Of a stretch of DNA of 26,323 nucleotides, positions 9,185 to 17,344 are shown one piece after another. Under the pieces are notes generated by a model. The model searched no databases, was not told the DNA's origin, and worked only from the letters and a program-made list of their open reading frames with translations. The DNA comes from an uncultured Flavobacteriales bacterium. Lineage in GTDB: Bacteria > Bacteroidota > Bacteroidia > Flavobacteriales > Crocinitomicaceae. A program made the position numbers and the translations under genes. The stretch spans positions 1 to 26,323 of the forward strand of contig CAMLDR010000040.1 of assembly GCA_946478775.1 (NCBI GenBank), read 5' to 3'. The stretch's first letter is position 1. Each line of letters begins with the position of its first letter.

Positions 9185-10053
9185 TTTTTCTTTTCTGTGC
9201 TACCCCGCTGAATTTTCGGCGATGATGCTGTTTTGATGATATACATATTTCCTCCGCCTAAGATCTTCTGACGTTCATCTGCCACCACTATTTTCCCGTT
9301 CGTATGAACAGCAATGGCTTCTTTTTGAGTGATCGGAAGGAGTGTTTGATGCGATTCGTATTTTGCTTTCCCGTTTTCAAAAGTGTGAGTGATCACCCGG
9401 TTGTAAGTCAGGAGGAATAATTTTCCGTTTTGGATGGCTGCAGAAGTTGCGGCATCACGGAACCAGTCACGCTTTCCAAGAACCATGTAGTACTTTTTTT
9501 TCGCCTTGTGAACACCCGGTTTAACGGGTAGGGTATAGACAAAGCATTTTCCGTCAAAAGGTTCTGTCCGGCATTTGGTAAACAGGTACAGAGAATCGTT
9601 GTAAAAGCTCATAGCCTCGCAGTCGAAGTATTTTTCGGAAAGCTTTGGCGGAAAGTCTTTTTGTTCGGGATAAGAGAACTCGATGAATTTCGCTTCCACA
9701 TCCTCGTTGTCGAGCACTTTTTTCAAGCTCACTTTCAGGATCTTTAAATCGGTCCGGGTATTATTGTTATTCCCGAAATCACCCAGGTACAGATTCCCCT
9801 TTTCATCCAGGGTAATATCTTCCCAATCCGTATTATCAGCATTCGTAACACTCACTTTGTGGCGAATACTTCCATCCAGATTCAACACGTAGATTTTAGG
9901 GTCGTTACCGCCATCGTTGTGTGCGATCAGCGTGCTGTCATTTGCGAAAACCAAACCCGAGATTTCTTTCAACTCTTTCGGGAGACGATTTGTTTTTTGC
10001 ATAGTCGCAGCAACAAGAAACAATGGTGCAAGTAAGAGAACCGCTTTTCGCAT
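9181..10053 (-). CDS. Secreted beta-propeller-like protein
   Basis: The 290-residue product starts with a signal peptide (MRKAVLLLAPLFLVAATMQ; no lipobox Cys). It continues as a series of beta-strand repeats such as ISGLVFANDSTLIAHNDGG, DWEDITLDEKGNLYLGDFG and IAVHTNGKIVVADER. This pattern fits a six-bladed propeller of the SdiA-regulated / NHL-like type, likely periplasmic or surface located. No catalytic residues stand out and there is no type IX sorting tail; the C-terminus is a short lysine-rich tail. Function is unknown. It is the first gene of the unit that continues into the HxpB-like phosphatase (4-bp overlap) and DUF3109. Confidence 0.75.
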   Translation of the reverse strand: MRKAVLLLAPLFLVAATMQKTNRLPKELKEISGLVFANDSTLIAHNDGGNDPKIYVLNLDGSIRHKVSVTNADNTDWEDITLDEKGNLYLGDFGNNNNTRTDLKILKVSLKKVLDNEDVEAKFIEFSYPEQKDFPPKLSEKYFDCEAMSFYNDSLYLFTKCRTEPFDGKCFVYTLPVKPGVHKAKKKYYMVLGKRDWFRDAATSAAIQNGKLFLLTYNRVITHTFENGKAKYESHQTLLPITQKEAIAVHTNGKIVVADERQKILGGGNMYIIKTASSPKIQRGSTEKKK

Positions 10054-10056
10054 GGT

Positions 10057-10065
10057 GCAAAAGTA
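10057..10065 (-). promoter_or_regulatory. -7 box right before the beta-propeller start
   Basis: The minus strand reads TACTTTTGC, a good match to TAnnTTTG, ending only 4 bases before the ATG at 10053. In Bacteroidetes transcription starts a few bases after this box, which would put the start point at or next to the ATG. No clear -33 TTG is visible at the usual spacing. Confidence 0.35.
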
Positions 10066-10167
10066 CGAAGAATGTTAGAATAGCTGAATTTCCGGAAACA
10101 GCAAAATACCAAAATAAGGAGATCGTTATGTAGCGATATCAAGTAATTAAATCGTGAATTCCCGATT

Positions 10168-11118
10168 TTAATTCAGAACTGCTTCCACCCACGATTTTCC
10201 CCATTCTGCGGTCTCTGATTCAGACCACAATTGCGGGTAAAAAATGCGTTTCTGGAAACGTGGAGGAAGGTATTTCTGCCAGTTTGTACCTCCTGTAGCA
10301 GCAATATCACTCTTATCTTTCTGTAAGTAACGAACAGCAGATTTATAGTGAACCAGCGGCCAGTTGATGTTTACGTTTACATCATTCTGTTTCAACACGT
10401 GAATGACTTCCGGTAATTCCTGGTCTTCTGCAGACAGGCGCAAATAACATTGCCATAAGTTATCGTTACGCAGCTGTTCGCCCATCTGGATGAACTCTTC
10501 TCTGTAACGGTCCTCAAATTGAGTAAGGGTCAATGTTTTCTTACCCGTTTGCATATCCGTTGCTCCTTCTTTCCAGTAAATGTTCTCAAAAAGCTCCGAA
10601 ATTGGTTCTTTCCCGGTGTATTTCTCCCGGTGGTCTTTGTGGACCAACTGAAGAAAATCAGTAGAAAAAATCTCAATTTTTCGGTATTGTGCAGACTGGA
10701 AACCCGAAGCAGGTGCCAGTGCCAACCTGAATTTCAGGAACTGCTCACGCTCCATTCCGTCCACCATGATCTCAAAACTCTTGGTCAGGGCTTCAAAATA
10801 ACGGTTGATCCGCTGAACGTGCTCGACAAAAAATTTGGAATCCAAATTCTTGCGATCTGAAATTTGCTGGAACTCATGAAGGCATAGTTTGAAGTACAAC
10901 TCAGTTACCTGGTGGTACATCAGGAAAACAACTTCATCCGGGAAATCGGTATAAGTTTTTTGTAAAGACAACAACGTGTCTACCTGAACATAATCCCAGT
11001 AGTTCGGCATCCTTGAATACAGCAAACTATCCAGGTATGAAACTAAATCCTGACCTTGCGCATCATATTTCGCTTTAAGAAGAGTAATTCTTTCTAAGAT
11101 TTCAGGAGTTAATTCCAT
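10168..11118 (-). CDS. kynA: Tryptophan 2,3-dioxygenase family protein
   Basis: This 316-residue protein resembles heme-dependent tryptophan 2,3-dioxygenase, which opens the indole ring of L-tryptophan to give N-formylkynurenine, the first step of the kynurenine route. FLMYHQVTELYFKLCLHE aligns with the family's first helix, with H69 in the place of the distal histidine. WPLVHYKSAVRY carries the probable heme-ligating proximal H257, and ATGGTNWQKYL followed by FYPQLW matches the GGSSG...FPELW region. It is cytoplasmic. No other kynurenine gene lies nearby. About 110-135 bp separates it from both neighbours on the same strand, so it may have its own promoter; a TATCTTTG box is at 11149-11142. 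The sequence is divergent from proteobacterial TDOs, so activity is likely but not certain. Confidence 0.87.
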   Translation of the reverse strand: MELTPEILERITLLKAKYDAQGQDLVSYLDSLLYSRMPNYWDYVQVDTLLSLQKTYTDFPDEVVFLMYHQVTELYFKLCLHEFQQISDRKNLDSKFFVEHVQRINRYFEALTKSFEIMVDGMEREQFLKFRLALAPASGFQSAQYRKIEIFSTDFLQLVHKDHREKYTGKEPISELFENIYWKEGATDMQTGKKTLTLTQFEDRYREEFIQMGEQLRNDNLWQCYLRLSAEDQELPEVIHVLKQNDVNVNINWPLVHYKSAVRYLQKDKSDIAATGGTNWQKYLPPRFQKRIFYPQLWSESETAEWGKSWVEAVLN

Positions 11119-11141
11119 AGTAATTTCCAGATTTTAGGAAG

Positions 11142-11149
11142 CAAAGATA
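11142..11149 (-). promoter_or_regulatory. Possible -7 box for the tryptophan dioxygenase gene
   Basis: The minus strand reads TATCTTTG, a match to TAnnTTTG, 23 bp before the ATG at 11118. The -33 element is not obvious. Confidence 0.35.
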
Positions 11150-11252
11150 ACCGAAAGCAATGTATTAATCATGAACAAAAACGTTAATATTTGAACACCT
11201 GACCTTTGTGCCCCAATCGTATACTAAATTTTTAGCCTGGTAAATCGTTTTA

Positions 11253-12038
11253 CTATTTTGCTTTGATCAAATCGTGTTTTAAGCCCGACCATTCAACCAG
11301 ATGCAGTTTAATGGATCCAACTGGAATTTTCGCTTTTACTAAAATTGGAATGCGGTTTTCGTCTTTTGTAACCCAAAAACTCAAGTCGTCTTGTTTTTTG
11401 AATACACGTCCTGTTTGAACAACCGGTGCAAACTTCATACAGTTGAACTTTCCTTTTCGAATGGAAATTTTCTCATCGCCCAGGTATTTCACTTTTAAAG
11501 GCCAAATCTCGTCATCCATAAAGCATTTGAACTCGAACGTATCTCCAACCTTTGCAGATTTGAAATTCAAAGTTCGTGCGTAATAGAAAGAAGAGATCAT
11601 ATCCTGGATTCCGGATGGAGTGGTGAAATCTTTTGCGCCGTTATGCACCTTTTGCTTGTCTTGCTTAAAAGCATAATCCTGGGAAAGCTTATATCCTCCT
11701 TCTTCCACGCGTCTTACAAACTGCCATGGAAAAATTCCTTTTTTGTCGATGTAACTTTCGTAAACATCATTCACCTTGTAAACAGAATTGAATCCGCCCA
11801 GCGTTCTGCCGGTTCCTTTGATGTGGTATAATTCCCTTGTTCCGTTTCCTTTTTTACTTGTCTCCTTGACTTCAAGAACAGCTTCTCCCGCATCTATAAA
11901 CCCATAGGTAATGCGGTAACGCAGTTTTTCTCCGGTCTGGAATGAATTGTTTGAAACAGTAGGTAATGCGATTTCCTGCATACTACTCAATCCCAATACT
12001 ACCAGGATTGCTGAAGAGATGATCAAACGTGTTTTCAT
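11253..12038 (-). CDS. DUF3108 domain-containing secreted protein
   Basis: The 261-residue product has an N-terminal signal sequence (MKTRLIISSAILVVLGLSS). The DUF3108 layout follows: FQTGEKLRYRITYGFIDAGEAVLEV near residues 33-57, then YESYID, SGIQDMISSFYYARTL, and a C-terminal beta-rich part with FWVTKDENRIPILVKAKIPVG. DUF3108 proteins are periplasmic or outer-membrane associated beta proteins of unknown role, with a fold thought to resemble lipoprotein-carrier-like barrels. The gene reads on its own: 319 bp lie upstream and 134 bp downstream. No functional link to the neighbouring dioxygenase is evident. Confidence 0.85.
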   Translation of the reverse strand: MKTRLIISSAILVVLGLSSMQEIALPTVSNNSFQTGEKLRYRITYGFIDAGEAVLEVKETSKKGNGTRELYHIKGTGRTLGGFNSVYKVNDVYESYIDKKGIFPWQFVRRVEEGGYKLSQDYAFKQDKQKVHNGAKDFTTPSGIQDMISSFYYARTLNFKSAKVGDTFEFKCFMDDEIWPLKVKYLGDEKISIRKGKFNCMKFAPVVQTGRVFKKQDDLSFWVTKDENRIPILVKAKIPVGSIKLHLVEWSGLKHDLIKAK

Positions 12039-12357
12039 AACTTAAATATTCAATTGTTGAAAGTTGGTTACAAACCAAATGCCAAAAATCGGGTTTTTTG
12101 GTTTTCCCCGGAAATAATTGATTCCCAGTGAAAAGATACAACTTTTCGAAATGAATTAAAATACTTGTATGAAATCCGCTTTGTAGCAACAATCGGTCTA
12201 TTAAAAACTCCAGGCTAACCAGCGAAACTATCTGGAAAATATATGATCATTCTAAATTTAGAAGTTAGAATTGAAAGATGAGAATAAGTTTTAACTCTGC
12301 GCCGATGCTATAGCTTTAGCGCAAGCAGTTTGAACTTTTCAACTCTTGAACTCCATG
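12039..12357. other. Intergenic stretch with two short palindromes
   Basis: No gene is supported in this 319-bp interval upstream of the DUF3108 gene. It holds a 14-nt perfect palindrome (TTCTAAATTTAGAA, 12250-12263) and a hairpin-capable segment at 12298-12323, where TGCGC pairs with GCGCA around a GCTATAGC core. The latter lies just after the OmpA stop on the minus strand and may be a terminator or an interspersed repeat; it has no strong T-tract. Confidence 0.5.
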
Positions 12358-13029
12358 CTAGAGAATGGAAATCTCTGTCCTCCGGTTCTTCGCTTTTCCT
12401 TGTGCTGTTGCATTATCTGCTATCGGGTTGCTTTCTCCGTATCCTTTTGCAGCAATCCGATTGGCATCAATTCCCTGGCTGATGAGGTAATTTTTTACGG
12501 ATTCCGCTCTTTTTTGTGAAAGGATTTGGTTGGCACCCTCTTCTCCGTCACTATCAGTATGCCCGTCTATGCGGATTTTGAGGTCTTTTTTGCGTTTCAT
12601 AATTTCTACCAGGTTTTTCAGGTGTGCATGGCTCACAGCTTTCAGATCTGCTTTTGCCGGTTCGAATTGAAGATTGGTAAATGAAAAAGTGGTCCCCGGG
12701 TCATATTCGATCACCAGTTCTGCTTCCTGGAAAAACTCTCCGGATTTCACAGCCGGAATTTCCATGGTATTGTATTCAATTTCATCCCCTATGCTTTGGA
12801 TACGAATATCATAAATGTCACCACTCGGAAGCTGGATTATAAATTGACCCGCCTGGTTGGTGACACCGGAAAGTGTTTGTTTGGATTTTTGCCCTACGAA
12901 AAGGACTTTATCATTTGCATAAGGTTTGCCGTTGAATCCTTTGACGATTACTTTCACCGGAGCTTTTACAACTTGCGCTTGTATCCCGAAAGAAAGAAAA
13001 GCGAAACAGATAGAATAGATCAATTTCAT
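12358..13029 (-). CDS. OmpA-family peptidoglycan-binding envelope protein
   Basis: The 223-residue product has a signal peptide (MKLIYSICFAFLSFGIQAQ), an Ig-like or carboxypeptidase-regulatory-like beta domain at about residues 22-105 (VKVIVKGFNGKPYAN through YDIRIQSIGDEIEYN), and a C-terminal OmpA domain from about residue 113. The OmpA core motifs are present: FEPAKADL, IDGHTDSDG, LSQKRAESVKNYL, ANRIAAKGYGESNPIADN and NRRTEI, the Asp and Arg of which hold the diaminopimelate of peptidoglycan. It probably ties the outer envelope to the wall. There is no N-terminal barrel, so it is a small periplasmic member. It lies 243 bp away from the protease gene, across a terminator, so it is probably a separate transcript. 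Confidence 0.9.
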   Translation of the reverse strand: MKLIYSICFAFLSFGIQAQVVKAPVKVIVKGFNGKPYANDKVLFVGQKSKQTLSGVTNQAGQFIIQLPSGDIYDIRIQSIGDEIEYNTMEIPAVKSGEFFQEAELVIEYDPGTTFSFTNLQFEPAKADLKAVSHAHLKNLVEIMKRKKDLKIRIDGHTDSDGEEGANQILSQKRAESVKNYLISQGIDANRIAAKGYGESNPIADNATAQGKAKNRRTEISIL

Positions 13030-13111
13030 AATAATGTTTTTCTTCTCAATGTCCCGAATGGGAAAAAGTAACAGGTTGAAGGTGAAAATCCCAATTATAC
13101 GAATGATTGGT

Positions 13112-13137
13112 CAGAGTTCGAGAATTCTCGAACTCTG
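13112..13137. repeat. Perfect 26-nt palindrome
   Basis: The sequence from CAGAGTTCGAGAA to its exact complement TTCTCGAACTCTG is a perfect 26-nt palindrome centred on an EcoRI-like GAATTC. It lies between the protease terminator and the OmpA start. It may be a cruciform-forming interspersed repeat or an operator; nothing in the sequence decides between these. Confidence 0.8.
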
Positions 13138-13166
13138 TTTAAATGAACGGAGTTCGTTAAAAGACG

Positions 13167-13184
13167 TTCCGATAGCTATCGGAA
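13167..13184. repeat. Perfect 18-nt palindrome
   Basis: TTCCGATAGCTATCGGAA is fully self-complementary. CCGATAGCTATCGG is a wording I associate with interspersed intergenic palindromes in Bacteroidetes. It sits 29 bp from the 26-nt palindrome at 13112. Confidence 0.8.
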
Positions 13185-13216
13185 TCTAAAATTCTGATCC
13201 AAGAATTAGTTTGAAC

Positions 13217-13250
13217 AAAAAACCCCAATCCTGCAATGCGGATCGAGGTT
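13217..13250 (-). terminator. Rho-independent terminator of the S8 protease gene
   Basis: On the minus strand an 11-bp stem (AACCTCGATCC paired with GGATTGGGGTT, two G-U pairs) closes an 8-nt loop and is followed by six T residues, 22 bp after the protease stop. This is the cleanest intrinsic terminator in the window apart from the one after the tRNA. Confidence 0.85.
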
Positions 13251-13272
13251 TCTCAATAATGAAACAAATCAA

Positions 13273-16200
13273 TTAATTCTTAATCACTTTCGAAGTTGTT
13301 TCCTGCACCTCGTTTGCAATCCGAACGAAATACATTCCTGAAGCATAAGAAGCAATCGGAATTTGAACGGCATCTTGGTGATCTGTCAATTGATTCGAAA
13401 CCAGTAATTGTCCCGCTCCGTTATACAACTGGATCCTCGTTCCGCTTGTTAAACCCAAGTCGCTTATGATATGGATAAATCCTTGCTCCGGATTGTAAGA
13501 AACCAGGTAGTCGATGCTTAAATCTGCTAATCCCAGTCCGCAAATGGTTGTGATCTGAATAGGGAATTCCGTGGTATCAACCCCACACGAATTGGCTGTA
13601 ATTAATTGAACAGTCACTGCTCCGTCCGTGCCAAAAGTGACTGTAGGAGAAGAGCTGTTTGAGGTAGCCGGAATACCGCCCGGGAATGCCCAGGTAAAGC
13701 TGTCTGCATGTGTTGAATTACTTCCGTCGAAAGAAACAGAAGTAGGACAGGCAATCGTACTATCCACAAATGCAATTGAAGCTGCGGTTGGATCATCGAC
13801 ATGGATTGTGATGGTAGTGGAGTTGCTGCAGGCCCCGTTCGTTCCGGTAATTGCGTAAGTAGTTGTTACAGTTGGATTTGCAGTCACATTATTCCCGGTT
13901 GTAGCCGATAATCCCGTTCCCGGAGACCACGTAAGCGAACTAGCTCCGGAAGCAGTTAGCGGGGTGTTTTCTCCGTTACAAATGGTATTGTTCCCGCTCA
14001 CACTGATTGTTGGTGTCGGACTAACTGTAATAGAGACAAAGGCAGAATCAAATAAGGAACATCCTCCACCGATTGTGTACAAAATGGCATCGTAAGTTCC
14101 CGGTGTTGCATACGTTACAGAAGCTGTTGGTGCAGATGGAAGAACGGTTGGTGTTCCACCCGGAAAGTACCACAACAAAGTATCCTGGTACGTACTTCCT
14201 GCAGCATCAAAATTGATGGCATTTCCGGAACAAATGGTTAAAGCACTGGGAGTAATCACTGCCTGAGACGGTGTGTTTGTAAGGAAAGGGTGAACGAATA
14301 ACGAAGCACTCAAATTCCAGGAACCGGCGGTTGTGTATTGGTACCAAAGATTATCCGCCTGCTGCTCCCAAATTGGAGAAGGAGTTGTTTGTCCTGCAGT
14401 ATTACTAACGATGCTTAAAGTGTCTTTCACACCTGCCGTCCATTGTAAATTGGTTAAACCTACGGAAACAAAGAATTTCTTGGATGCTGGCAGCGTAACC
14501 GGGTTATTGACAAAACTTGCTTCGGTATAAAAACCTCCGTTGACATCACCCATAATCTGGCCCATGGTCAGGTTGGTACTTCCCAGTATAGCTCCCGGAG
14601 TTCCACTGGTGCCGTCGTAAATAGTGATCGGGACAATTTTGCTTGGATTCGCTGTATATGCCAGTCCGAATGCTACCCAAACATTGTTTAGAATGGTATT
14701 CGGTGAAGCGGAAGCATCAAAGTACATCGCTTTCTGTTTGTCTAAATAGACGTTCATTCCATTGATCCAGCCATCTGAACCCGTTGCTGCACCGGTGAAG
14801 TAATTAGTACCCGTCCAGCCTGCAGGTGCAGGGAGATTTATTTGCTCACAAACAGCTGCGGCACTTACCACAATATAGCCTGTTTTGGTTTCGGTGTCGG
14901 TACCGTTGGCATTGGTCACAGTCAGCGAAACGGCATAAGTTCCGGGAGTATTGTAAGTAATAGAAGGCGGATTCTGCCCGTTGAAACTTGCCGGAGTTCC
15001 TCCGGTAAAAGTCCAGTTCCAGGAAGTTGGGTTGTACGTACTCAGATTGGTGAAGACCACAGATCCTCCTGCGCTGATTGCTGTGAAATTGGCACTGAAA
15101 TCTGCAACCGGCGGATTATTCAGAGATGCAGAAACACAAGCCATTGCAGCAGCAGCATCAATCCGCCCGCTTCCAAGCTGTCCGATATAGGAAGGATTTT
15201 GTGCATTGATATTTGCAGCCGTTGAGATCAAACAATTGATCAAATCTGCATTCGGCATGGTCGGATTCAACGATTTCATTAAACCTGCCAAACCTGCAAC
15301 CATGGGCGAAGCCATCGATGTCCCGGATTTATTTCCGTAAGAGTTCCCTACAGTAGTGCTGTAAATATTATTTCCCGGAGCAGAAACATCAATCCAGTTT
15401 CCATAATTTGAAAAACTGGCTTTGGTGTTCGAACTGGTTGTTGCAGCAACAGAAACGACGTTGTTGTAAGCCGCAGGATAAAACTGGGTGTTTACATTAT
15501 CGTTCCCGGCAGCGGCTATCAGGATACAACCTTCACTTACAGCATAATTAACAATATTTTGACCGGTTGTGGAAGAACTAGGCCCACCCCAACTCATGTT
15601 AATCACATGCGCACCGCTTACGGCTGCATAAACGATCCCGTCGTAACCGTTGGTTACCTGCCCCACAGTGGTAGTGGACTTTACGCACATCAATTTACAG
15701 CTGAATCCGATGGATGCAACACCAATGCCGTTGTTTGAGCGTGCAGAAACAATTCCTGCTACATGCGTTCCGTGATCAAAAGAAGCATTCGGAGGATTCG
15801 GATTATTGTCATTGCTTCCAACATCGTATCCGTTGATATCATCAATGTACCCGTTGTTATCATCGTCCAGATTATTCCCTGCGATTTCTCCGGCATTCAC
15901 CCATAAATTCGGGGAAAGGTCTGCATGTGTTCGCTCAATGGCATCATCTACAATTGCCACGACCACATTGCTTCCCGTAGAAAAGTAATTCCAGGCCGTT
16001 GGAGCATTGATATTCGTTAAACCCCATTGCGAACTGTAAGAAGGATCATTCGGGGTTAAACACATCCGGTCGAGCGGAACTTTTTCGGCATATTCAACAC
16101 CTTTCAGGCCCGTCAGTTCTTTGATGCACCTCTCCACATCCTGGATGGAAGAGAGTTCTAACAAATAAGTGCGCTGTAAAATTTCCGAGTTCTTCGCTGC

Positions 16201-16425
16201 AGCAAAAGGTTTGGACAGATTGAGAAATCCGTATTTGGAAGCAATCTGGCTCAGTCCGGGAATGGATTCCAGTGGTATTTTACCCGGATTTTCTTTGAGT
16301 GGCTGGAAGATCCTTAATTTATTGTCGAGTTTGAACCAGATTTTTCCATCCTGGTAGTTCACATCCACAGTCTGTGCAAACAAACCAAAAGGAAGGAGGG
16401 CCAGCAGTGCGAGTAGTTTTTTCAT
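13273..16425 (-). CDS. Secreted S8 (subtilisin-like) protease with PKD domains and type IX sorting tail
   Basis: This 1050-residue protein starts with a signal peptide (MKKLLALLALLPFGLFAQ) and a propeptide to about residue 125. The subtilase domain (about 130-410) shows the full triad: D160 in AIVDDAIERTHADL, H218 in DHGTHVAG and S370 in SGTSMASP, plus the oxyanion Asn in AAAGNDN. A PKD domain (about 436-520) follows, then a jelly-roll-like region (about 525-715), a second PKD (about 718-800), an Ig-like region (800-875) and a third PKD (875-955). The last 80 residues are a Por secretion tail, with YLVSYNPEQG, IQLYNGAGQLL and YASGMYFVRI, which sends the protein through the type IX system to the surface or medium. 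The role is probably degradation of external protein. It is a monocistronic gene ending at a strong terminator. Confidence 0.93.
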   Translation of the reverse strand: MKKLLALLALLPFGLFAQTVDVNYQDGKIWFKLDNKLRIFQPLKENPGKIPLESIPGLSQIASKYGFLNLSKPFAAAKNSEILQRTYLLELSSIQDVERCIKELTGLKGVEYAEKVPLDRMCLTPNDPSYSSQWGLTNINAPTAWNYFSTGSNVVVAIVDDAIERTHADLSPNLWVNAGEIAGNNLDDDNNGYIDDINGYDVGSNDNNPNPPNASFDHGTHVAGIVSARSNNGIGVASIGFSCKLMCVKSTTTVGQVTNGYDGIVYAAVSGAHVINMSWGGPSSSTTGQNIVNYAVSEGCILIAAAGNDNVNTQFYPAAYNNVVSVAATTSSNTKASFSNYGNWIDVSAPGNNIYSTTVGNSYGNKSGTSMASPMVAGLAGLMKSLNPTMPNADLINCLISTAANINAQNPSYIGQLGSGRIDAAAAMACVSASLNNPPVADFSANFTAISAGGSVVFTNLSTYNPTSWNWTFTGGTPASFNGQNPPSITYNTPGTYAVSLTVTNANGTDTETKTGYIVVSAAAVCEQINLPAPAGWTGTNYFTGAATGSDGWINGMNVYLDKQKAMYFDASASPNTILNNVWVAFGLAYTANPSKIVPITIYDGTSGTPGAILGSTNLTMGQIMGDVNGGFYTEASFVNNPVTLPASKKFFVSVGLTNLQWTAGVKDTLSIVSNTAGQTTPSPIWEQQADNLWYQYTTAGSWNLSASLFVHPFLTNTPSQAVITPSALTICSGNAINFDAAGSTYQDTLLWYFPGGTPTVLPSAPTASVTYATPGTYDAILYTIGGGCSLFDSAFVSITVSPTPTISVSGNNTICNGENTPLTASGASSLTWSPGTGLSATTGNNVTANPTVTTTYAITGTNGACSNSTTITIHVDDPTAASIAFVDSTIACPTSVSFDGSNSTHADSFTWAFPGGIPATSNSSSPTVTFGTDGAVTVQLITANSCGVDTTEFPIQITTICGLGLADLSIDYLVSYNPEQGFIHIISDLGLTSGTRIQLYNGAGQLLVSNQLTDHQDAVQIPIASYASGMYFVRIANEVQETTSKVIKN

Positions 16426-16648
16426 AAGTTTAAAGAGTTTAGCAGTCGCAATTTACGATAAATCCTTCATTTTCCAAAGGTTAGGATGGACACCCCGGAT
16501 CCCCGCTGCTAACCCATTTTACTTCCAGTATTAAGTATAGAGATCCTACCTTTCAAGTACGGATTACTTGTTAACCTACTTCGTAATTGGGTATTCGTAA
16601 TTAGCAATTGGTTAAAGTGTTATTTTTAGAATCACCAATCGTTTGTTC

Positions 16649-17293
16649 ATGAAGTTCACCCGCTTTAAAATCCTGTTTGTCTTTCTGATCTCCTTTTTGG
16701 TCGGACTGGGCTTCTTCTGTTCGAACTGGTCGATTCAGGAAAGCATTATTTTTGCCTGGCTGACTTTCGGTGGGTTGTATTTATTGGAAAGTATCATCTC
16801 CATGATCCGGATTCCTTCCAAATCGATCAATTTACGTGCAAAAGAGGAAGACCTGGGTGTTTGGATGCAGTTCATTGTATTGGTCATCACCTGTTCTACT
16901 GCTTTGATCGCCATTATTTTCTGGAACAGCGATAACAATAGTCATTTCAGTAAACACAGCATCCTCCACGAACTATTCTTCATTGCTTCGGTGGCTTTGG
17001 CCTGGCTGGTTTTGCACCTTTCGTTTACTTTCCGCTATGCCCATTTGTATTACGGCGACGAAAATGAGAAATACGCCAAACATGCCCGCGGATTGGATTT
17101 CCCCGGGGAAACTCACCCGGATTATTTTGATTTTGCTTATTATTCCTTCACGATCGGAATGACTTTCCAGGTCACGGATGTGGTGATAAAAACCAAGGGA
17201 TTGCGCCGCCTCACCCTAGCTCATTCCCTTGTCGCCTTTTTCTTCAACACCATTTTGATCGCTATAACGATCAGCGAGATCATTAATTTGTGA
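16649..17293 (+). CDS. DUF1345 family membrane protein
   Basis: The product is 214 residues with about five hydrophobic spans and a central hydrophilic stretch (YGDENEKYAKHARGLDFPGE). The C-terminal part FDFAYYSFTIGMTFQVTDVVIKTKGLRRLTLAHSLVAFFFNTILIAITI is the DUF1345 hallmark and resembles the pore-plus-helix layout of two-TM potassium channels, although no canonical selectivity filter is present. The family's function is unknown. The open frame begins with a TTG two codons upstream (16643); the ATG at 16649 is the natural start. It is convergent with the next gene, 51 bp away, with no clear terminator between. Confidence 0.85.
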   Translation: MKFTRFKILFVFLISFLVGLGFFCSNWSIQESIIFAWLTFGGLYLLESIISMIRIPSKSINLRAKEEDLGVWMQFIVLVITCSTALIAIIFWNSDNNSHFSKHSILHELFFIASVALAWLVLHLSFTFRYAHLYYGDENEKYAKHARGLDFPGETHPDYFDFAYYSFTIGMTFQVTDVVIKTKGLRRLTLAHSLVAFFFNTILIAITISEIINL

Positions 17294-17344
17294 TTCCAGT
17301 TAGTTTAGCAAAAAGTAGGAGAAAGATATCTGTGTGGAGTTATA

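Noticed and set aside
14842..15225. 127-codon plus-strand open frame inside the protease gene
   Set aside because: It is antisense to PKD and subtilase coding sequence with clear motifs in the minus frame, so it is a shadow.
16480..16516. GGTTAG/CTAACC inverted repeat upstream of the S8 protease start
   Set aside because: Only six base pairs around a long unpaired loop; this is within chance expectation.
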